From contig CANMIX010000002.1 in assembly GCA_947497985.1 (NCBI GenBank), positions 1 through 64,000 of the forward strand: a stretch of DNA of 64,000 nucleotides. Direction: 5' to 3'. Made by a program: the position numbers and the translations under genes. Each line of letters begins with the position of its first letter. Within the stretch, counting starts at the first letter, position 1. This DNA comes from an uncultured Paracoccaceae bacterium. GTDB taxonomy: Bacteria; Pseudomonadota; Alphaproteobacteria; Rhodobacterales; Rhodobacteraceae. The notes under the pieces were generated by a model, which was not told where the DNA came from, searched no databases, and saw only the letters and a list, made by a program, of their open reading frames with translations. Below are positions 1-9,393 of the stretch, piece by piece.

Positions 1-17
1 GGTCGCTTGTTGGCCAT
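1..17 (-). CDS. 5' end of an unidentified leftward gene (partial)
   Basis: An ATG at 17-15 on the minus strand opens a frame reading M-A-N-K-R and runs off the left edge. A strong Shine-Dalgarno sequence, GGAGGAAA, sits just upstream at about 21-28 with normal spacing, which supports a real start. Five codons are too few to name the product. Three GCTGGA repeats and tRNA-Gln lie in its upstream region. Confidence 0.55.
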
Positions 18-145
18 GTGTTTCCTCCGTTTTACTAAACATAGCGGAGGACCACTTCAGTGGGGGAAGGCCAGGTTTTGCGCCGCGCGTTAATTGCAGG
101 AGCTCAACAGCTCAGGTGCTTACATCGCGTGAAGTATAAGTCTTG

Positions 146-196
146 GCTGGACAAAATGCGTTTTCTAGCTGGATAAATCTAAATTCAAGCTGGACA
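146..196. repeat. Three GCTGGA(C/T)A direct repeats at 21-22 bp spacing
   Basis: GCTGGACA occurs at 146-153, GCTGGATA at 168-175 and GCTGGACA at 189-196. Start-to-start distances are 22 and 21 bp, about two helical turns, so the copies lie on one face of the DNA. They lie between the 3' end of tRNA-Gln and the leftward gene starting at 17, where a regulator could act. No regulator gene for them is visible in the window. The repeat is seen; the regulatory role is inferred. Confidence 0.45.
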
Positions 197-213
197 GCAC
201 AACAGGAGGATAA

Positions 214-288
214 TGGCTGGGATGGTAGGATTCGAACCTACGGTACACTGTACCAAAAACAGTTGCCTTACCACTTGGCTACATCCCA
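214..288 (-). tRNA. tRNA-Gln (anticodon UUG)
   Basis: On the minus strand 75 nt fold as a tRNA. The acceptor stem is TGGGATG paired with CATCCCA, followed by discriminator G and an encoded CCA end at 216-214. The anticodon loop TTTTGGT carries TTG for glutamine. The T arm contains GGTTCGAATCC. No second copy of its 3' end is seen in the window, so nothing points to an integrated element here. Confidence 0.96.
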
Positions 289-438
289 GCGCTTGTGAGG
301 GGCGTTCTAATGCTTGTTCCGAGGGGGTGCAAGAGGTTTTTTGTAAAAAATGTGAAATCCGTTCCAACCAAGCGAGGGTTGGGAAAATCTATATAATTCA
401 TTAACTTGACGTTTTTTCGGGTCATAACGTCGACCTGA

Positions 439-464
439 AAAGCCAGCCCGTTGAGGCTGGCTTT
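439..464 (-). terminator. Hairpin terminator of the first chemoreceptor gene
   Basis: AAAGCCAGCC (439-448) pairs perfectly with GGCTGGCTTT (455-464) around a 6-nt loop. It lies 26 bases past the stop of the leftward chemoreceptor gene. The minus-strand RNA ends the stem in UUUU, which gives a short intrinsic-terminator tail. Confidence 0.7.
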
Positions 465-490
465 GGAATTCTGATGTTGTGGATTTGACG

Positions 491-2380
491 TCAGAAATCT
501 TGCCAAGGATTGCCCGCATTGACGGCAACCGGCTCAGGCTGTGCGGGTGGAACTTCTTCATCCCAGCTCATGTCGTCATCACCATGTGCAGATGGTGCTG
601 CGACGGGTCCGCTGGTGTGGTTCATAGTGAACGGCGAAACATTTCCCTGACCGATGTTGAAATGGGCAACCAATTCACCGAGTTTCCCGGCATCGGAATT
701 TAGCAAATGCCCAGCGGATGTGGCCTCTTGCACCATGGCGGCGTTTTGTTGTGTGACCTGGTCCAGCTGGGTCATGCCGGTGTTGATCTCTGCAAGGCCA
801 GTGGACTGTTCAGCGGCCCCTTCGGCGATCCCGGAAATCAGGGTTGAGATATTGCTGACCCGTTGCACGATTTGTTCCAGCGCCTCGCCAGCTTTGCCAA
901 CCAAATCAACGCCGCGTTCCACCTGTTGGGAACTGTCAGAGATCAACTTTTTGATTTCCATAGCTGCGTCTGATGAGCGTTGTGCAAGGCCGCGCACCTC
1001 TGATGCCACAACTGCAAATCCGCGACCTGCTTCGCCGGCACGTGCAGCTTCTACGCCTGCGTTCAAGGCAAGAAGATTGGTTTGGAAGGCGATGTCGTCA
1101 ATCACGCTGATGATCTGGGAGATATGGCTGGAACTGCGTTCGATCTCGGTCATAGCTGCAACGGCGTTCTGAACCACTTCGCCGCTGTCTTCGGCCTGCG
1201 CGCGGGCTTCTTTTACGGTGGCCTCAACGCTTCGAGCCCCATCCGCAGCGGAACGTACGCTGGCGGTCATCTCTTCCAGCGCTGCGGCGGTTTCTTCCAA
1301 AGTCGCAGCCTGGCTTTCTGTGCGTTGCGACAGCTCGTCAGAGGATTGGTTGATTTCCTGCGCCCCGTTGCGAATGCTGCTTGAAACATCGACGACCTGC
1401 GAAATTGTGTTTTGCAGCTGGTCTACAGTCTTGTTGAAGTCGACACGTAGCTGTTCGTATTCTTCCGGGAAGTTTTCGTCAATTTTCGAATTCAGATCGC
1501 CTGTCGACAGGGCCGCCAAATTGCTGCGCAACCCGTCTACGACCTTGTTGCGAAGAGCCTCGGCGGATTTTTGTTCAACCTCCAAAGCGTGCTGCGCCTG
1601 CAACTTGTTGCGGAAAACTTCGAGTGTGCGGGCCATCGCACCAACTTCACTTGCGCTTTCGGTGCCCGGAACTGGTGAGCTGTCATCGCCACTGGCGAGA
1701 CCTTGCATACGGGAATTCAAAGCTGCCATAGGCACTGTGATGCTGCGGGTCATGAAAAAGCCGAACGTACCAAGGATCAAGAGGCCGATCACCAGAGTAA
1801 CCATTGCCGCATTACGCTGTACAGCAGCTGCCGCTTCGATGTCTTCGATATAAGTCCCAGTGCCGACCACCCAGTCCCACGGCTCAAAATTAATGACATA
1901 GCCCAGTTTTGGTTCGATCACGTCGGTATCGGGGCGTGGGAAATAATAGGTCAGATCACCGGAACCTTGTGTGGCACCAATGCGAACCAGTTCCTTGACG
2001 ATGTAAGTGCCGCGCCTGTCGACGATATCAGACTTGTCAGTGCCAAAAAAATCGGGACGGACACCGTGCGCCATGTTGATATGTTTATGGTCGTAAGCAA
2101 AGAAGTATCCGGATGTACCATACCGCAACTTGTCAAGCTCGTGGCGACCACGTTCTTTCGCTTCCGAGGACGTTAATTCATTGGCTTGAACCTTGTTCTC
2201 AAGGTCTTGCAATGTGCTGATTGCGGTCTCAACCAACAGGTGCAGCTCTTTTTTGCGCATGTCATACGCGTTGTTCAAAGAGCGAGAGAGCGTCGTATAT
2301 GTCAGCGCAAGGGCCATGACCATCGCGATGGCGACGATGGCGTATATACGAGCGTGCAGTTTGTGGAAGACTCTTAGCAT
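491..2380 (-). CDS. Methyl-accepting chemotaxis protein (sCache_2 sensor, tandem copy 1)
   Basis: A 629-residue inner-membrane chemoreceptor. TM1 is at about residues 11-29 and is followed by a periplasmic single-Cache (sCache_2-like) domain of about 150 residues, with [10 protein letters not shown] and the [14 protein letters not shown] ending typical of that fold. TM2 is at about 192-211, then a HAMP domain and a second HAMP-like segment near 290-335. The MCP signalling hairpin has the tip region [26 protein letters not shown]. The C terminus is NPWQDF, a W-x-x-F tail resembling the CheR/CheB docking pentapeptide. ATG at 2380 follows an AGGGAA ribosome-binding site. Its partner at 2990-4864 is a tandem paralogue. 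The ligand cannot be read from the sequence; family members often sense small organic acids. Confidence 0.95.
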   Translation of the reverse strand: [629 protein letters not shown]

Positions 2381-2930
2381 TTAGTGGAATTCCCTTCGAA
2401 TGGGTCGCTTTGAAACGGGGCCATAAAAATAACTGGTTCTCCATCAACTACCGGTGAAGAAGTTAATCCTGCGCAAATGGGGAAACCGAAATCTATTGAG
2501 GGCGTCAGGCGCGAAGAGAGTGTTAGTCCATTGTTTTTGATTGATTAATGTGGGTTGGGCAACGTACTGAATCCACATTGAATTACAATTTTACATATCT
2601 CTCTTGGATGATCGTAAAAACGTGATCACTGTAGGCTTTACGCAAAACTGGGCGACTGTCGAAACGTACCGCGTTTCACGGAGCATTTGCGTATTTTTTC
2701 CGCAAGCAGCTGCACCTAGCCGAATCATAACTGGCCGATTAAGTGGGGGACCTTTTCATAGTGCCTCGACCAGCCCCGGTGTGGTCTTGCGGCCCGACAT
2801 CGCGGCCAATCGCGTGCGCGGTGAACGTTAAGTACAACGCAGCATCAGAAGAACCGCTTCGTCAGTTGGGCTTTCACGGAGCGCCACCCGCTTCCGCTTT
2901 TGCCGAACTTACGATTTCACAAAGTAAAAT
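2381..2930. other. Intergenic region between the two chemoreceptor genes
   Basis: About 550 bases with no supportable gene. The part next to 2380 must carry the promoter and ribosome-binding site of the first chemoreceptor, unless transcription reads through from the second. Short open frames at 2604-2949 have no ribosome-binding site or recognisable product, and one runs into the terminator hairpin. I see no repeat or convincing operator. Confidence 0.6.
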
Positions 2931-2960
2931 AGCCCCGGCCTATATGTAATGGCCGGGGCT
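2931..2960 (-). terminator. Intrinsic terminator after the second chemoreceptor gene
   Basis: AGCCCCGGCC (2931-2940) and GGCCGGGGCT (2951-2960) form a perfect 10-bp GC-rich stem with a 10-nt loop. On the minus strand it is followed by ATTTTACTTT. It lies 30 bases after the stop codon of the chemoreceptor gene ending at 2990, so that gene probably has its own transcript. Confidence 0.85.
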
Positions 2961-2989
2961 GCCGAGATGACCACTTTAAGAAAAGTGAC

Positions 2990-4864
2990 TTAAAAATCTT
3001 CCCAGCTACTTCCGTGTGCCACTTTCTTTCTTGGGGTTTGTTCAAACTCAGAGAAGGTGGCGGACGGCAGGTTTGTTTCTAGGTCAGGAGCCGCGAGTTT
3101 GTTGATGTCACGTGCTGACAGCGGATCGCCGATTTTGAAATAGTTGACGAGGTCGACGAGTTTTCCTGAGTCATTGTTCAATAGATGACCGGCCGCAGTG
3201 GCTTGCTCGACCATTGCCGCATTTTTCTGGGTCACTTGGTCAAGCTGGCTCATACCAGTGTTGATCTCGTCTAGGCTGGTCGATTGTTCCGCTGACCCTT
3301 CTGCTATGCCTGAAATCAAAGTCGAGATGTGGCCGACACGATCCACGATTTGTTCCAGGGCTTCTCCAGCACGTCCCACCAGTTCCACGCCGCGTGCGAC
3401 GTGTTGTGAGCTACCAGAAATCAACGTTTTGATCTCCATCGCCGCATCCGAAGAGCGTTGCGCCAATCCACGCACCTCTGAGGCCACGACGGCAAAGCCT
3501 CGTCCTGCTTCTCCGGCCCGAGCAGCCTCGACCCCTGCATTTAACGCCAGAAGGTTGGTTTGGAAGGCAATATCGTCGATCACATTGATGATTTGGGAGA
3601 TATGGTTGGAACTTTGTTCGATCTCGGTCATGGCCGACACTGCGTTTCGCACCACTTTACCACTCTCCTCGGCTTGCTGACGCGCGTCGGTCACGGTGAT
3701 CTCGACATTGCGCGCGCCGTCTGCGGCAGATCGAACGCTGGATGTAATCTCTTCTAGCGCGGCGGCGGTTTCTTCAAGAGTTGCAGCCTGGCTTTCGGTG
3801 CGATGAGACAAATCATCAGAGGCCTGACTGATTTCAACCGCGCCATTGCTGATGGATGAAGCAGATTCAATGACCTGCGAAATGGTGTTTTGCAACGTGT
3901 CGATCGTGGTGTTGAAATCACTACGCAACTTCTCATACTGGTCGGGGAAACTATCTGTGATTTTGATATCCAAGTTGCCTTGCGACATCTGTGATAGCTT
4001 TCCGCTGAGCATCTGTACTACGCCGGAAATCTCTTCGGTTTGTCTGTTTTGCGCTCGTTCCATTTCCTTTTGTCGTTGCAACCCTTTTTGAAAGACTTGC
4101 ACTGACAGGGCCATGCGTCCCAATTCGCTGCGGTTGGCTAGGGACGGGATTTGCGATGTCAGATCGCCGTCGGCCAAGGTGTTCATCCGATCTCGTAGCT
4201 GTTGCAGCGGTCGGATCATGCTGCGGCTGATACCTGTGGAGGTCGCCAACAAGACAAGCAGAGAGGCCGCGAGGCAGACGGATGCCAGAACTTGGGTATC
4301 ATAAATGCTCTCTTCGACGTCGTCGATGTACATGCCGGTGGCAATCAGCATGTCCCATGGCTCAAACAGCAGCGCGTGACCCAGCTTGGTTTCAACTTGC
4401 TGCGTTCCGGGATTCACAAAAGAATACTCCACACGGGAGCGGCCCTGTTCATCCAAGCCGTCGATGAAGGACTTAAAGAAGTACTGACCCGACGAGTCCT
4501 GCACAGAAAGTTTGTTCTGCCCAATCCAGTCCGGTCTATGGGGGTGGGCAAGAATGACACCGTCTGTGGACAAGGCGAAGTAATAGCCGCTGTCATCTGC
4601 GCCAAAGCGCGCCTGTTCGAGAATTTTACGACCCTCGGCGATCCCTTCTTCACGGGTGATCGTACCGGCTTCTACACGTTCATTGATGGTTTCCAGATAA
4701 CTGGAACCCAATTCCGTTAGGTGGTCCAATTCGTAGTCCCGAAACTCGTAGACCTGATCGGCAGAACGGTGGACAAGAAAAAATGTCAGGCAGGCCGACA
4801 GCAGCACCGCCAGGACAACAAGTGCATATAGTCGAGTGGAAAATCGGTAGAGAAGTTCAGGCAT
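2990..4864 (-). CDS. Methyl-accepting chemotaxis protein (sCache_2 sensor, tandem copy 2)
   Basis: A 624-residue paralogue of the chemoreceptor at 491-2380 with the same order: TM1, periplasmic single-Cache domain ([21 protein letters not shown]), TM2 near residue 185-205, two HAMP-like segments and the MCP hairpin, whose tip is nearly identical to copy 1. The tail SSWEDF is again a W-x-x-F docking motif. The Cache domain has diverged far more than the signalling domain, which suggests different ligands feeding one array. I chose ATG 4864 because the proteins then align from residue 1; a GTG at 4873 is three codons upstream. Terminators on both sides suggest a separate transcript. Confidence 0.93.
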   Translation of the reverse strand: [624 protein letters not shown]

Positions 4865-5109
4865 TGGTTTCACGAGCCTTTTGTGGAGATTTCCTACCAG
4901 AAACCAAGAAAAACCTAACGCTTGGTATCCACATCAGAATGTTTGGCTGAAGATCCGATATGCACTGAGTGCATAGCTTTAAAAATGTGCAGAGCTTTCA
5001 AGCTTGGAAGATTGGTGAGCAGAGATCCGAGTTTGGTTCTCGAGCAAGTAAAACATGTATTTGAAATATATGAATTTTTGCGACCTGAAACATCGTTGCA
5101 AAAATGAAA

Positions 5110-5133
5110 AGAGCCCGGAATGCTCCGGGCTCT
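5110..5133 (-). terminator. Intrinsic terminator of icd
   Basis: AGAGCCCGGA (5110-5119) pairs with TCCGGGCTCT (5124-5133) around a 4-nt loop. The minus-strand RNA continues into UUUUCAUUUUU. It lies 33 bases after the icd stop codon. Confidence 0.9.
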
Positions 5134-5165
5134 CTCTTACTTAGCAAGCTAAACGGCTACGGCGC

Positions 5166-7379
5166 TTAGCCGATAATTGCGTTCAACGTTGCACTTGGGC
5201 GCATAACTTCTGCTTTCTTCTCAACCGATGGGCGGAAGTAGCCACCGATGTCGGCTGCTCCGCCTTGGGCGGCTGCCAGCTCCGAGAGGATCGCTTCTTC
5301 TTTGCCGGTCAGTGCTTCGGCGATCGGGGCAAAGTGGGCCGCCAGATCTGCGTCGTCGGACTGTGCCGCCAGCGCTTCTGCCCAGTAGCGTGCAAACCAA
5401 TAGTGGCTGTCGCGGTTGTCAGGCTGGCCAACTTTGCGGCTTGGGGATTTGTTGTTGTCCAGGATGCCTTGGGTCGCAACTTCGGCTGCGGTGCCCAGAA
5501 CGCCTGCTTTGGCGTTGCCTTTGACGTCCGCCAAGAAGTTCAGGCTTTCACCCAGGGCACAGAATTCACCCATCGAGTCCCAACGCAGGTGGTTTTCTTC
5601 AACCAGCTGCTGCACGTGCTTCGGCGCCGAACCACCCGCACCGGTTTCGAACAGACCGCCGCCCTGCATCAGTTTTACGATCGACAACATCTTGGCCGAG
5701 GTGCCCAGTTCCAGGATTGGGAACAGGTCGGTCAGATAGTCACGCAGAACGTTGCCGGTGATGGCGATGCTGTCGTCACCTGCGGTGATGGTTTTCAGCG
5801 ACTGTGCGGTTGCTTCACGCGGTGCCAGGATCTGGAATAGATCCGCTTTGCCAGCGGCTTCCAGAGCAGGGGTGACGTATTTGATCAGCTCTGCATCGTG
5901 GGCGCGGTTTGCGTCCAGCCAGAAGATCGCCTCGGAACCGGTCAGGCGCTGACGGTCCAGAGCCAGCTCGATCCAGTTCTCGATCGGGGCTTTCTTCACG
6001 GTGCAAGAGCGCCAGATGTCGCCTGTTTCAACCGTGTGGCTGTGCAGCGTGTCACCATTGGCCAGAACGATGCGGATCTCACCAGCGGCGGGCGCTTCGA
6101 ACGTGGTCGGGTGGGAGCCGTATTCCTCGGCCTTCTGAGCCATCAGGCCAACGTTTGCGACAGAACCCGCAGTGGTCACGTCCAGCGCGCCATTGGCTTT
6201 GAAGAAGTTGATGGTCTCGTCATAGACGGTCGCATAGCAACGATCAGGGATCACACAGTTGGTGTCGCCCTTGTCGCCTTTTTCGTCCCAGCCTTTGCCG
6301 CCAGCGCGGATCACGGCCGGCATGGACGCGTCGATGATCACATCGGACGGCACGTGCAGGTTGGTGATGCCTTTGTCGCTGTCGACCATATACATGGACG
6401 GACGGTCTGCGGCGATGGCTTCGATCGCTGTTACGATGTCGGCGTTGTCTTTTACGCGGTCCAGCAGGTCACCCATGCCAGAGTTCGGGTTCACACCCAG
6501 CGCGTCCAGTTCTGCGCCGAACTTTTCAAACACAGGCGCCAGCCACGCTTTGACGGCATAGCCAAAGATGATCGGGTCAGAGACCTTCATCATGGTGGCT
6601 TTCATGTGCAGCGAGAACATGGTGCCGTCTGCTTTTGTGTCTTCAATCGCCTCCGCCAGGAAGGCAGACAGCGCTTTGACAGACATGAAAGTCGCATCCG
6701 CAACGGTGCCTTCGGCCAGCGGGTAAGCGTCTTTCAGAACGGTGACTGCGCCATCTGCGGCCACAAACTCGATCTTCGCGTCACCCGCTTGTGCTGCGGT
6801 GATGGTTGCGGATTTCTCGTTTGCGTAGAAATCATTGCCAGGCATCGAAGACACTTTGGTCTTGCTGTCGGCAGTCCAGGCACCCATCGAATGGGGGTTG
6901 CTCTGGGCATAGTTCTTAACCGCTTTGGCCGAACGACGGTCCGAGTTGCCTTCGCGCAGAACCGGGTTCACAGCGGAACCTTTGATGGCATCAAAACGCG
7001 CGCGGATCTCTTTTTCGGCGTCCGAGGCAGGCTCTTCCGGGTAGCTCGGGATGTCGTAGCCTTGCGCCTGCAGTTCGGTCACAGCTGCAACCAGCTGCGG
7101 AACAGAGGCCGAGATGTTGGGCAGTTTGATGACGTTTGCGTCAGCGGTTTTCACCAGCTCACCCAATGCGGCCAGATCATCAGATTGGCGCTGTGCGTCG
7201 GTCAGCTTCTCGGGGAAGGTCGCGATGATTCGACCTGCCAGCGAAATGTCTTTGGTTCCAACGGTCACACCAGCTGCTGCCGCAAATTTACGGATGATCG
7301 GCAAGAAGGATGCAGACGCCAGCTCAGGTGCTTCGTCTACAATGGTATACAAAATATCGGGGTTAGATGTGTCTGCCAT
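5166..7379 (-). CDS. icd: Monomeric NADP-dependent isocitrate dehydrogenase
   Basis: The 737-residue product has the full length of the monomeric (IDH-II type) family, roughly twice the size of a dimeric IDH subunit. It oxidatively decarboxylates isocitrate to 2-oxoglutarate with NADP in the TCA cycle, in the cytoplasm. Family landmarks include the N-terminal [15 protein letters not shown], the middle stretch [17 protein letters not shown] and [12 protein letters not shown], and the C-terminal [17 protein letters not shown]. The frame stays open upstream to 7583, but that part is not IDH-like. ATG 7379 gives M-A-D-T-S and has AAGGG upstream. It is monocistronic with its own terminator. Confidence 0.97.
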   Translation of the reverse strand: MADTSNPDILYTIVDEAPELASASFLPIIRKFAAAAGVTVGTKDISLAGRIIATFPEKLTDAQRQSDDLAALGELVKTADANVIKLPNISASVPQLVAAVTELQAQGYDIPSYPEEPASDAEKEIRARFDAIKGSAVNPVLREGNSDRRSAKAVKNYAQSNPHSMGAWTADSKTKVSSMPGNDFYANEKSATITAAQAGDAKIEFVAADGAVTVLKDAYPLAEGTVADATFMSVKALSAFLAEAIEDTKADGTMFSLHMKATMMKVSDPIIFGYAVKAWLAPVFEKFGAELDALGVNPNSGMGDLLDRVKDNADIVTAIEAIAADRPSMYMVDSDKGITNLHVPSDVIIDASMPAVIRAGGKGWDEKGDKGDTNCVIPDRCYATVYDETINFFKANGALDVTTAGSVANVGLMAQKAEEYGSHPTTFEAPAAGEIRIVLANGDTLHSHTVETGDIWRSCTVKKAPIENWIELALDRQRLTGSEAIFWLDANRAHDAELIKYVTPALEAAGKADLFQILAPREATAQSLKTITAGDDSIAITGNVLRDYLTDLFPILELGTSAKMLSIVKLMQGGGLFETGAGGSAPKHVQQLVEENHLRWDSMGEFCALGESLNFLADVKGNAKAGVLGTAAEVATQGILDNNKSPSRKVGQPDNRDSHYWFARYWAEALAAQSDDADLAAHFAPIAEALTGKEEAILSELAAAQGGAADIGGYFRPSVEKKAEVMRPSATLNAIIG

Positions 7380-7855
7380 GTTCCATACCCTTTCAGCGAT
7401 AACGGAGGCGGTTGGACGGGGCGCAGGCAAAACCCGCGCTGTGGACGGTGTTCGCCGCCCGAATTGCAGGGTAAAATACCCGAATTCACGGCGGCTCTCA
7501 TGGCCCCCATGTAAATCACACGCGCCTGAGGTGCAATTCTTAGCTGCATCTTTCTGCCGGTCACAGTGACGCGCTTGCGTCATTGGCTCTCAAATTTAGC
7601 GTTCATAAGGGCTCATTTCGCAATACTACAAGGGTGCAGCGTGCAAGGGCGTCAATTCTGCGGCAAATTCGAATAGATTTTTACGCCTTTTGGGCAGGCT
7701 CTTCATACATCGTCGGCAATCTGTGGCCTCGTATTACCCGCGTCGTCTGTGTAGCATGAGATCAGTGTTGATTTTACGGGTTCGATTTTACAGAGCACCA
7801 GCGGCGACAGACGGGGCATACCCGGGCCAATGCCGCCGATGCGGGTGGAGAGTGT
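7380..7855. other. Divergent intergenic region between icd and the glycosyltransferase gene
   Basis: This 476-bp stretch must hold both promoters. It contains a small inverted repeat, GGGTA-AAA-TACCC (7469-7481), overlapped by an octamer CCCGAATT repeated at 7458-7465 and 7479-7486, 21 bp apart. This lies 79-107 bases upstream of icd and could be an operator, but no regulator is nearby. No gene is supportable here. Confidence 0.5.
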
Positions 7856-9154
7856 ATGATGACGGATGACACAGGGGCAAACCGGGACGGGCGTCTGCTG
7901 ATTTATGCTCCCGTGCCACTCTATCGTTTTGATGGTGTGCTTTACGTTGAGCGTCAGGCCATCAATGGATTGCGTCTTTGGGCAAGCCATTTTGCCGAAG
8001 TGGTGTCCATGATGCCTGTGCAAGACGCGCCGCCACCTGTTGGTTGGCTGCCCGCCGATGACTTCAAAGCGGTGTTGAAACATGTACGACTTGAGCCACT
8101 GCCGACGGCTTATCGTCCAGATCAATTCCTGCGCAGCTATCGCGCGACACGCAGGCGGATTGGCGCCCTGATCCAACAGGCGGAATACCTCAGTTTTGCA
8201 ATCGGTGGCCTGTTCGGCGATTGGGGTGCAGTGGCCGGATTTGAAGCGCGACGTCAGAAACGTCGTTTTGCCGTTTGGACGGACCGCGTAGAATCTGAGG
8301 TCGTGCGCCAAGACATGAAGGACCCAAGCCGTCGTCGACGCTGGCGCGCGCGGTTGACCTATCGCCCAATGAAACTGTTGGAGCACAAAGTAGTGTCGAT
8401 GGCCGCATTGGGTCTGTTTCACGGCAAGGACACGTTTGACGCCTACAGCCCTTACAGCTCAAACCCCCATCTGGTTCATGACATCCACATCCGGGCAGAG
8501 GACCATATTCCCGGCGACCAGCTGTTGCGCAAGATCAATGATGCGGGATCCGGACCACTGCGCATTGTCTATGCGGGACGCGCGGATGCCATGAAGGGGC
8601 CGTTGGATTGGATCGCGGTTCTGGAACGTCTCAAGGTCATGGGAATTGAGTTTCGCGCCACGTGGCTTGGTGCGGGGGATGAGCTGGAACAGATGCGCAC
8701 ACGTGTGACCCGTGCCGGTCTTTCGGATCAGGTGTTCTTGCCGGGTTTTGTCACCGAACACGATCAGGTGCTCGAAGAGCTGCGGCGCGCGCATGTGTTT
8801 ATGTTCTGCCATAAAACGCCGGAAAGCCCGCGCTGTCTGATCGAAGCGCTCAGCAATGGAACCCCAATTGTTGGCTACGACAGCTCTTATGCGCAGGATC
8901 TGATTTCAGCCAATTCGGGTGGTGTTTTGGTGCCCGTCAATGACGTCGAAAAGCTGACAGATGAAATTGCAGCTCTTGCCCAAGACCGCACCAAAACCGC
9001 GCAGCTGATCGGTCATGCCCGCGCCGATGGGGAGCCGTTTACGGATGAAAACGTCTTTGAGCATCGTTCCCATCTGATCAAGGATCAACTGCGTCCAGGC
9101 GCGCCGGGGGCCAACCGTTTGCGCGCCCGCTGGGGAGAGAGCGTGACAGGTTAA
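7856..9154 (+). CDS. Glycosyltransferase family 4-like protein
   Basis: The 432-residue protein has the C-terminal half of a GT-B (glycosyltransferase group 1) enzyme: a GRADAMKGPLDWI nucleotide-binding segment near residues 240-255, WLGAGDELEQM, LPGFV, and a donor-site region ending EALSNGTPIVGYDSSYAQDL near residues 330-350. It would transfer a sugar from a nucleotide-sugar to a polysaccharide or lipid acceptor on the cytoplasmic side. The N-terminal acceptor domain is not family-diagnostic. Start is ATG 7856 or ATG 7859; GGAG at 7847-7850 fits the second slightly better. No other polysaccharide gene is next to it, so acceptor and donor are unknown. Confidence 0.85.
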   Translation: MMTDDTGANRDGRLLIYAPVPLYRFDGVLYVERQAINGLRLWASHFAEVVSMMPVQDAPPPVGWLPADDFKAVLKHVRLEPLPTAYRPDQFLRSYRATRRRIGALIQQAEYLSFAIGGLFGDWGAVAGFEARRQKRRFAVWTDRVESEVVRQDMKDPSRRRRWRARLTYRPMKLLEHKVVSMAALGLFHGKDTFDAYSPYSSNPHLVHDIHIRAEDHIPGDQLLRKINDAGSGPLRIVYAGRADAMKGPLDWIAVLERLKVMGIEFRATWLGAGDELEQMRTRVTRAGLSDQVFLPGFVTEHDQVLEELRRAHVFMFCHKTPESPRCLIEALSNGTPIVGYDSSYAQDLISANSGGVLVPVNDVEKLTDEIAALAQDRTKTAQLIGHARADGEPFTDENVFEHRSHLIKDQLRPGAPGANRLRARWGESVTG

Positions 9155-9393
9155 CCGCGCAACCGCCGTGCGGCTGCGTTTGACGGATCGCGAATTCTAT
9201 GCGAGGTTCCGCGTCAACTGAACAACTTGTATGGTACGCATCAGCCCATCCGATATCCTGCCGCATTTCCGTGCCATCGCCGGTATTTGGGGGGTGCTGG
9301 CGATGCAGCAGTTGCGCCGACAGGGGGTTCAGACCACGCCCAAGGGGACTTGGGCGTATGTACTGTGACCCTTTGTCGAGCGAAAGATACAAC

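Noticed and set aside
214-288. tRNA-Gln as an integration site for a mobile element
   Set aside because: No duplicated tRNA 3' end, integrase gene or composition break is visible in the window.
185-404. Short open frames around the tRNA
   Set aside because: They cross the tRNA-Gln gene, which accounts for the sequence; no coding signals.
2604-2949. Short open frames between the two chemoreceptor genes
   Set aside because: No ribosome-binding site, no domain, and one runs into the terminator stem at 2931-2960.
7458-7486. CCCGAATT repeat plus GGGTA-AAA-TACCC upstream of icd as a strong operator
   Set aside because: Arms are short and no regulator is adjacent. Recorded in the intergenic note only.
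5898-7514. A 538-codon open frame on the plus strand opposite icd
   Set aside because: It is the antisense shadow of a high-GC gene, with His/Arg/Gly-rich composition, no ribosome-binding site and no recognisable domain. The icd frame on the other strand matches its family throughout.
7380-7583. N-terminal extension of icd by 68 codons
   Set aside because: Cys/His/Arg-rich sequence unlike the IDH family; ATG 7379 gives the standard 737-residue enzyme.
9199-9393. N-terminal extension of kduD by 65 codons
   Set aside because: The extension has no SDR sequence, while ATG 9394 starts exactly at the conserved SDR N terminus.
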